NCBI RefSeq assembly: GCF_964204865.1
Contig: NC_135262.1
Span: 15,128,001-15,192,000, forward strand
Source: Styela clava
Taxonomy: Eukaryota > Chordata > Ascidiacea > Stolidobranchia > Styelidae
Length of the DNA: 64,000 nt
Direction: 5' to 3'
In this document: in pieces, positions 57,625-64,000 of the stretch
Numbering within the stretch: the first letter of the stretch is position 1
Layout: the number at the start of each line of letters is the position of its first letter
Position numbers and translations under genes: made by a program
The notes under the pieces: model-generated
The model's database searches: none
What the model was told of the DNA's origin: nothing
What the model saw: only the letters and a program-made list of their open reading frames with translations

Positions 57625-60600
57625 ATGGATGAAAGTACCAATAAATACAATACGACAAACGCGTAAGTATTCTTTTTATTTCATTTTATTCATTTTTTTC
57701 ATATATTAGTAATGGGTAATTAGTAATAAAATCATACATTGGTAATAATATACGAAAGTAAAGTATGTTTGCCATTTTCTACGTAGGTCTTCGTTTGATA
57801 ATTATATTGGTATTTCTATAAACTTTTGAGTAAATAAATAACATTTTGTTTTGATTTCTTAAGAAACCATGTACGACCCTTCGGCAAAAATGGAGCAATT
57901 GCATCGGCCGTTTTTCTTTTGCCCATGTCAGTTTTTGGATTGTTCGCGAACCTCATCACTATAATCGTGATTACAAGATCAAAAAAGCTCTCAAAGTAAG
58001 AAAAATGTCGTGGAATATGTTTCTTGTAATTTTTTTTATTAAATAATGAATAGGTATAATCTAGCGCTTTCATTAAAAAAGAGATATCTGCAAAGCGAAA
58101 GTTTGTTACGGACAGTTATAGGACACGAAACAGACATATGCATTGTTATTTAAAATTGATGTTGTTATTGTTCGTGTTGGGGCTGCTGTTGATGTTCAAC
58201 AAAAAAATCGTTTTTCTGCGAAACTGATAGAGCAATTGATTTAAAAAAAAATAGAGGAACGCTACTATGTCATTTTTTATACCTTCTGTGACCATTTTTT
58301 CAGTTCGAGGAACACTGTTGTATGACATTTGGTACTCACCTTTATATGACAGCTGACGCAAATTTTTCAGCATATCGCAGAATTTCTGCAAACATTGCAT
58401 TTTGTTATTTGACGTTTGTGTCCATATTTGGTACATACCTTTACATGACATCTGGCGCGAAACTTTCAACATCTTGCAGATTTTTTGCTAACATTACATT
58501 TGTCATTCGACGTTTGTGTCCATATTTGGTAAACACCTTTACATGACATCTGGCGCAAATCTCTCAATATATCGCATGGTTTTTGCTAACATTACATTTG
58601 ACGTTTGTTTTCTTATTTGGTATACACCTTTATATGACATCTGACACGAATCTTACAACATATCGGAGAATTTTTTCTAACAATGCAGTAGTCATTTGAC
58701 CTTCGTGACAGCATTTAAGATTTACTTTCAGATCTGTGTTCAATCTCATGATCGTCAGTCTCTGCGTTTCTGATTTAATCTCTGCAATTATCAGCCCTTT
58801 ATCTCTTCATAGACGAACATTGGGATATGACCATTGGTTATTGCCAGAATTTTTTTGCAAGGTAATATATTTTAGAGGGTAATATGGGTGACTTTACATG
58901 GTTTGACGTGGATTAAGATTACTGTTCTAAAATGACAAGCAATGAACAATTAAAGCTAAAGAAGACATCCCGATTGAAAGAAAGCATTTATGTGGACAAA
59001 CTCATACATTATGCATGTTTAGCAAAAATATACTGCGCACTTTCTCAACAATATAATTTGAAAATGGACTTTGTGGAAATATTTTGTTTAAGATTTTAGT
59101 TGTGAAAATGCCATTCTGTTACGCATTGTGTTGTTTTGATCTGCGGGGATAAATATTTTTGAATAATCTTGAATATATATATAATAATATATTCAATAAC
59201 AAATGATTATTTAAGATATATGGTAGAATACAAAAATCCGATCATATAAAATTACTTGAAATATTTTGTTAGTGCAAAACGCTGTTGCGTATACGTTTTT
59301 GCAAAAATGACATTGACAAGAAGTAAACCTCACAAAGTGAAAGTGAACTGAAACTGATCTTGACTGATGATCAAGAACTTACCTACATGATTCCTCAGGT
59401 CTAATACGATTGTAAACCCTGGTTTCTAGTAACTTGATTACACGCGACTCCGCAGTGCTTGGGGTAAAATATTACATTTTGCAGTTGTTCTGGGCAGCTG
59501 ACCATTGGACATCTTACGTAACGTCATTGCACATTTTATTATTTGCTTGTATTCGATTGGCCTCTGTAAAATCACCAACAAAATATGAACGAATGAAGAA
59601 TAAATACGTCAAGGTGAGTTGAAATTGTTACTCAATTATCAGCATCTCCCGAACTTAACTAGTCAAAATTATTACAACACGCCGCCCACCGAGTGAATAT
59701 GTCGCTGTAGTGGATATTGCCTGAAAAATTATTTTCAAAAGGTATTCTGTTCCTTTACAACCTTTTATTGAATGTAATAAAATAATACTTATTTTTTTTC
59801 CTGATTGTATGACAAACAGGCTATTGTTGGCGTAATATGGTCCGTAGCTTTTGGATGTGGATTCATTCCAATGTGGATTTGGTTCGGCGTAAAAGCATCA
59901 GATCGACCTATTGATGGCCACGGTACAAATTGGCCTGACTGCACATTATATTATGAAAGGTGCTCGAGGGTTTTCTCATTTTCTGAGTAAATCAATGATA
60001 TGACTATATTATCTTTCTTCAAATATTATTTTTATTTTCAGAATTGAGCAGTTTCAAGTGTATGTAAAAATTGCGTACACAACTTTCTTTTATATCCCCA
60101 TGGTTGCAATCCTGATTATTTCTCCATCTATTGCTATAATCATAATGAAACGAAGGAAAAATAGATTACAAAGAAGAAATATTGACGGTAATGTTCTAGT
60201 TTTGTTTGAATTAAGACTGTAACACTACGTAAACATATCAGCCATAGTTGCAAATAAATGTTCATATATCTGTAAAGTTAAACAGCTATCTGTATCCGTT
60301 CGCAAACCGCCCCAGTAAATATAAATTTTTATATGATTTAACTTTTCTATTCATCTTGATGAATATATATAAAAACTTACATACACGACCATCTACATAT
60401 TTCAATACTTGCACACTGCAAACATGTACATTTGCATACTTGCAATCTTGTACACTGACACACGAACTTGAATACATACATTGCAATTACGCATTATATC
60501 GGATCTTTGAATTTTAAAACGAATGATTACAACTTTCAGGTGTAAATGCATGTCCAAGTGAATTTGAGGTGAAAAGTCAAAAAAAGGAAAACAGTGCAAT

Positions 60601-61418
60601 TGTACAACTGGCTGTGATTGTGGGTTCTTATATGCTTGGATATATACCTAGTTCAGGTATAATGAACCGCTGTATAAATTACATATCAAATATTAAAAAC
60701 GAAAATATAATCATGATTGCAATCTCATTTAGCTTACTTATTGTACGCAACTGCTGCACCTCAGTCAACATTACAAGAACAGATATTTCATTGGAATTTT
60801 GGGACTATTTCTTATATTCTTTTACGGTTATCAGAATGTTTGAATCCAATATTCTACAATGTTGCATCGAGGTATTATTTTTCAATATATTGAACAAAGT
60901 AAAAATTGTTGAACGCAGTTTGCCCAGGTTTAAACACAAATTGGTATTTTCTTAAAATTATAGTGATTACATTTTGACAGACAATTCGAATATCTTCGAA
61001 TTAATAATTCAGCTTGGCAAATTTTTGTTATCATCCCCGGAACGTGTAGAGACATAACATTATAATTATGTATTACTCATTCTAAACTATATTGGTCGTT
61101 TCGGTGATTACCGTCGTTATGATTATGCTACACTGACTGTTCCTACATTGTCCATTTATTCATATAATAAAATACGTATATGAACGCATTATGCTACGAG
61201 GTGAAACTGGTTTATATACGGAGTGATGTTTATCACGTGACAAATGTTTATCACGTTGCCCTATTGTTAATGCAAATGAATTTTTCAGCAAAATGAGAAA
61301 AGAGACGAAATCGTTTCTACGAAGTCCGGCTAAGAAGTGTTGTTCAAGAAGCACAAATGTTCATTCAGTGTCGAGCTCGTCTGTTGTGAATTCACCAAGT
61401 AGAGGAATCAAGCTGTAA
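57625..61418 (+). CDS. Rhodopsin-like (class A) GPCR, array gene 4, 9 exons
   Basis: Exons: 57625-57662, 57864-57995, 58732-58861, 59485-59613, 59820-59959, 60042-60187, 60540-60656, 60733-60871, 61289-61418; total 1101 nt, 366 aa. Intron positions and phases are identical to genes 1-3, but intron 4 uses a normal GT donor (AAG-GTGAGT). Residues: NTT glycosylation site near the N-terminus, LCVSD (Asp2.50), FFCK (Cys3.25), Asp3.32 in WAADHW, IRL in place of DRY, WPDCTL, GYIP in place of CWxP, NPIFY, KKCC in helix 8. The exon 7-encoded loop is the shortest of the four. It is the most diverged of the array together with gene 1. No disabling mutation was seen. Confidence 0.92.
58310..58715. repeat. 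Minisatellite (about 97-bp units, 4 copies) in intron 2 of receptor gene 4
   Basis: ACCTTTAYATGACA recurs at about 58338, 58437, 58534 and 58624. Each unit continues with a GCTGACGC/TCTGGCGC segment, CATATCGCAG, TTTGCTAACATTACATTTG and GACGTTTGTGTCCATATTTG. It ends about 15 bp before the 3' splice site of exon 3 (58731). Confidence 0.85.
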
Positions 61419-62220
61419 AATATTTATTTTTCAAGAATTGACCCTGATAAAATTTTACATAAATCACGATTAGTAGCAGAGCAATACCGTACACATACAG
61501 AATATTTGCGTTATTTCTTCAGTAATTCTCAGGTAGTAGTATTAAGAGGTTATGTTTAATTTTTCTAAAAATTATTTACAGTTCGGATATTTCCCCCTTC
61601 GTTATCAATAATTCTTCTATTTTTATTTGAGAGTCTAACTGGAAAAAAACCGACAGTTCTATTGATATTTTTTACCAGTACTATAGTATATAAATCAGAG
61701 GACATATGTAAATATATATACATAAAACTTAACAATAGTTAATTAGAGAAATATAGGCACATTAACACAGAAAGGTGTCGTTATTTTTTCGCGTTTTCGA
61801 ATTTTCATGCTTTTGGAGCTATTTAATAGTGTTAGATTGAAACGGTTTACTTGATGTATTCCTGGTTGCAATTTTGTTCATTGAGCTGAATTATTTAGCC
61901 TATGCTGAAAAATGTATATTCAAATAAACTAATAAAGAATTCATTCTGAATTAGATAAACTTGAGCGCACAACTATTTAGCAATCAATACCAGAAGTGCG
62001 AGAATTTATACACATGCAACTACCCCATAAATTTGAACGTGGAATGCATGTTACTAATTTCTTTTATATAATGTTTGGAAACAGAACAAATGCCATCATT
62101 CCAAAGAGCACATTTTGCACCATTCATATCTATAGTTAAATTGGATTTAGCTACCAATAAAATTGCAGCATGATATAATAAAAATTTCACAGTAAAAAAT
62201 ACTGTGCGTGGGAACAAGAC
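61419..62220. other. Downstream region of receptor gene 4
   Basis: No gene recognised. AATAAA-type motifs occur near 61922-61936 and could end the gene 4 transcript. Confidence 0.5.
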
Positions 62221-62455
62221 GGTACTTCCGAAGTATGGGAACCAAGATTGCGGACATCGGAAGGTAGTATGTGTACCTGGTTAGAGTTGGGCCATAATTC
62301 CAGGTACAAATACTACGGGACTCACTTGGCTAGTCACCGAACTCGTAATGGAACTAAAATAAGGAAAATTGAAATAAAATTATGACCTGACCCTAACCTA
62401 GTACGCATACTACGTTCCGGTGTCCGCATCTTGGTTAAAATACTTCGGGAGAACC
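62221..62455. mobile_element. MITE, GTAC-ended family, second full copy
   Basis: Left GGTACTTCCGAAGTATGGGA and right (inverse) GGTTCTCCCGAAGTATTTTA; the inner blocks (AACCAAGAT..GCGGACA, CCGGAACGTAGTATG, GGCCATAAT, CTAAAATAAGGAAAAT) match 45926-46145. Confidence 0.8.
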
Positions 62456-62930
62456 AACATGACTATCGCACATTTATTTCTATTTTGGACGTGGAATTCT
62501 ACAAATAAAGCGAGATACAGAGACTTGATACATTTACAAGTAATTTCCAGATCCAAAAGCAAACAAACTTTATTCCATTTAGTTAGAGATTTGACACTTT
62601 CAAATGAGTTCTCGTGACATTGACAGGATATTGGTATCTCGAGTTATCCTGTCTTTGAAAAATATTTTAATACAACTGATTACGTGGAAATATATTAGTC
62701 ACCTGAACGTTAATTAAAATTAATGATTTGGTATAGGAAGAATTGCTCCGACAATGAGGAAGTGCTATTGACTAAGTCCCTCAGTTACGCCCCTGGTTAA
62801 GAGAAGTGACTTCTGGTAATCTTTACCAAATTATTATTTCATCACCTGATATGTTAAAATAGAGATTTACATTTCACTACAAACAAACAATTGTATGCGC
62901 GCTAAATTCAGAAATGAGTATATATCACGA

Positions 62931-63201
62931 GTATAGTACAAACTTGCCTCTGAAGTATATATGAGTAAACCACAGAAAATACCACCCGGAAGGTCTTTTA
63001 TGAAAAATATAAAGTATAGATTTGAGTACAAATAAGTTTATAGGATATAAGATACAAAAGGGCGGAAATTTGAGCAAACTGGTCATTTGGAATGGGATTC
63101 GAGAAAAAAGATTTCGCGCCTGCAAAAATGTGAATATATATGAGATCAGATGTTGTGGAACAATCCACCAACAAAATTTTTGCCGAATTCTTTTGACACA
63201 C
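62931..63201 (+). repeat. Dispersed repeat pair, copy 2
   Basis: Partner of 56266-56530. It stops at a CAGGGGTGGCCAGCACG sequence (63202) that looks like the end of another hAT element. Confidence 0.7.
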
Positions 63202-64000
63202 CAGGGGTGGCCAGCACGTAGATCGCGATCGATTGATCGATCGTCACGTCTTGAGTAGTCGATTGTCTTGAACCAGTTTCGTACAGCGCCTATCGTGCGT
63301 TTTTAAAACAGAACGAATGTAGTACTGTATATGTGCAAAATACGATATACACATGCAGCAATTGGGTATGGACAAGCTCGATAGAGCATATTATTTATTA
63401 CGTAACAAATCGTCACGCTAATAACCGGATTGCGTAAGTCATTTTAGCAGTTTTAAGAAAAACGTAAAAAACTTCCTATGATACTGTTATGTCATTGGGA
63501 GTCAATAATTTTAATCAATAATTTACGACGTCTAATCTAAAAAATAGCTAATCTGTTTCAATTACATTATTTTTTTATGTTTAAAACTCGCTCTGCACAC
63601 TCACCGAATTAAGACTAAGATTAAATATAAAGAATGAAACAGCAATGCATCCAATATAAAAGCCACCCAAGGTGAATTGGTTTAGGACGGTGAATATCAC
63701 AAGTGCACGTCTTCCTATACTGTAGTATAAATTCAAATTTATAAGCGCTAAGCTAGAATCCGAGATGCAAAAACTCGAAAATACTTCGCCGATGTTACTT
63801 TGCCTTTGTGACGTCACAATAGTCCTGTGATATCAATGATAATTCATTATGACGAAACAATTGCACAAATGTCCAATACAATACAAAATTTCCATTTTTA
63901 TGAGTTTCAGAATTCTTAAAATAAAATCGGAGTTAACAGACAGGTGCGCAGCATTACATAAATACCTATTTTATAGAAAACTTGAAATCGCCAAAAATGA
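63202..64000. other. Right edge of the window, no gene recognised
   Basis: Begins with CAGGGGTGGCCAGCACG and TAGATCGCGATCGATTG, typical of a hAT element end; no opposite end or target duplication was found inside the window. The rest is AT-rich with no motif-bearing frame. Confidence 0.45.

Noticed and set aside
63202-63260. hAT element starting at the CAGGGGTGGCCAGCACG motif
   Set aside because: Only one end is visible; no opposite end or target duplication inside the window, so mentioned but not called as an element.
1-64000. CRISPR array, bacterial operon or rRNA/tRNA gene
   Set aside because: No regularly spaced short repeats, no ribosome-binding-site-led gene strings and no intact tRNA or rRNA; the tandem repeats seen are minisatellites or transposon parts.

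Overview
The window is a stretch of AT-rich animal nuclear DNA. Three things show this: spliced class A receptor genes with GT-AG and GC-AG introns, a mitochondrial m-AAA protease gene, and animal-type transposons (Gypsy LTR element, LINEs, tRNA-derived SINEs, hAT-type MITEs and a MULE). Strong 3' splice sites sit just upstream of the start codons of the two housekeeping genes. That would fit a lineage with spliced-leader trans-splicing such as an ascidian tunicate, but this placement is only a guess. No database search was possible; all identifications come from reading motifs.

Layout. 1-2.9 kb: two housekeeping genes on the minus strand, the first exon of WDR3 (U3 snoRNP/ribosome biogenesis) and a complete intronless paraplegin (SPG7) gene upstream of it. 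3.6-9.4 kb: a foldback element, then a 4.5-kb Mutator-like element (MULE) with very long terminal inverted repeats built from 166-bp tandem units. The MULE carries a PHD-finger transposase that lacks its first catalytic block. It split an older SINE and was later hit by another SINE. 12.7 kb: remnant of a CXC-domain gene. 14.3-18.9 kb: a Gypsy retrotransposon with nearly identical LTRs but a broken reading frame. 19-22.7 kb: two dead LINE fragments that have both lost the catalytic Y-A-D-D box. 23-27 kb: repeat-rich DNA with a recent 328-bp tandem duplication.

28.7-61.4 kb: the main biological content, a tandem array of four intact paralogous rhodopsin-like receptor genes on the plus strand. 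I could build complete nine-exon models of 375, 375, 373 and 366 aa with identical intron positions and phases. All four keep Asp3.32 (the amine-binding position) and NPxxY, but replace the D of DRY by Val/Ile and the W of CWxP by Tyr. Genes 2 and 3 also share a GC-AG intron. The DNA between and inside them is studded with MITEs, three of which have perfect 8-bp target-site duplications or nearly so. 61.4-64 kb: more repeats and no recognisable gene.

The housekeeping pair and the receptor array appear functionally unrelated. The array looks like a lineage-specific receptor expansion by local duplication.
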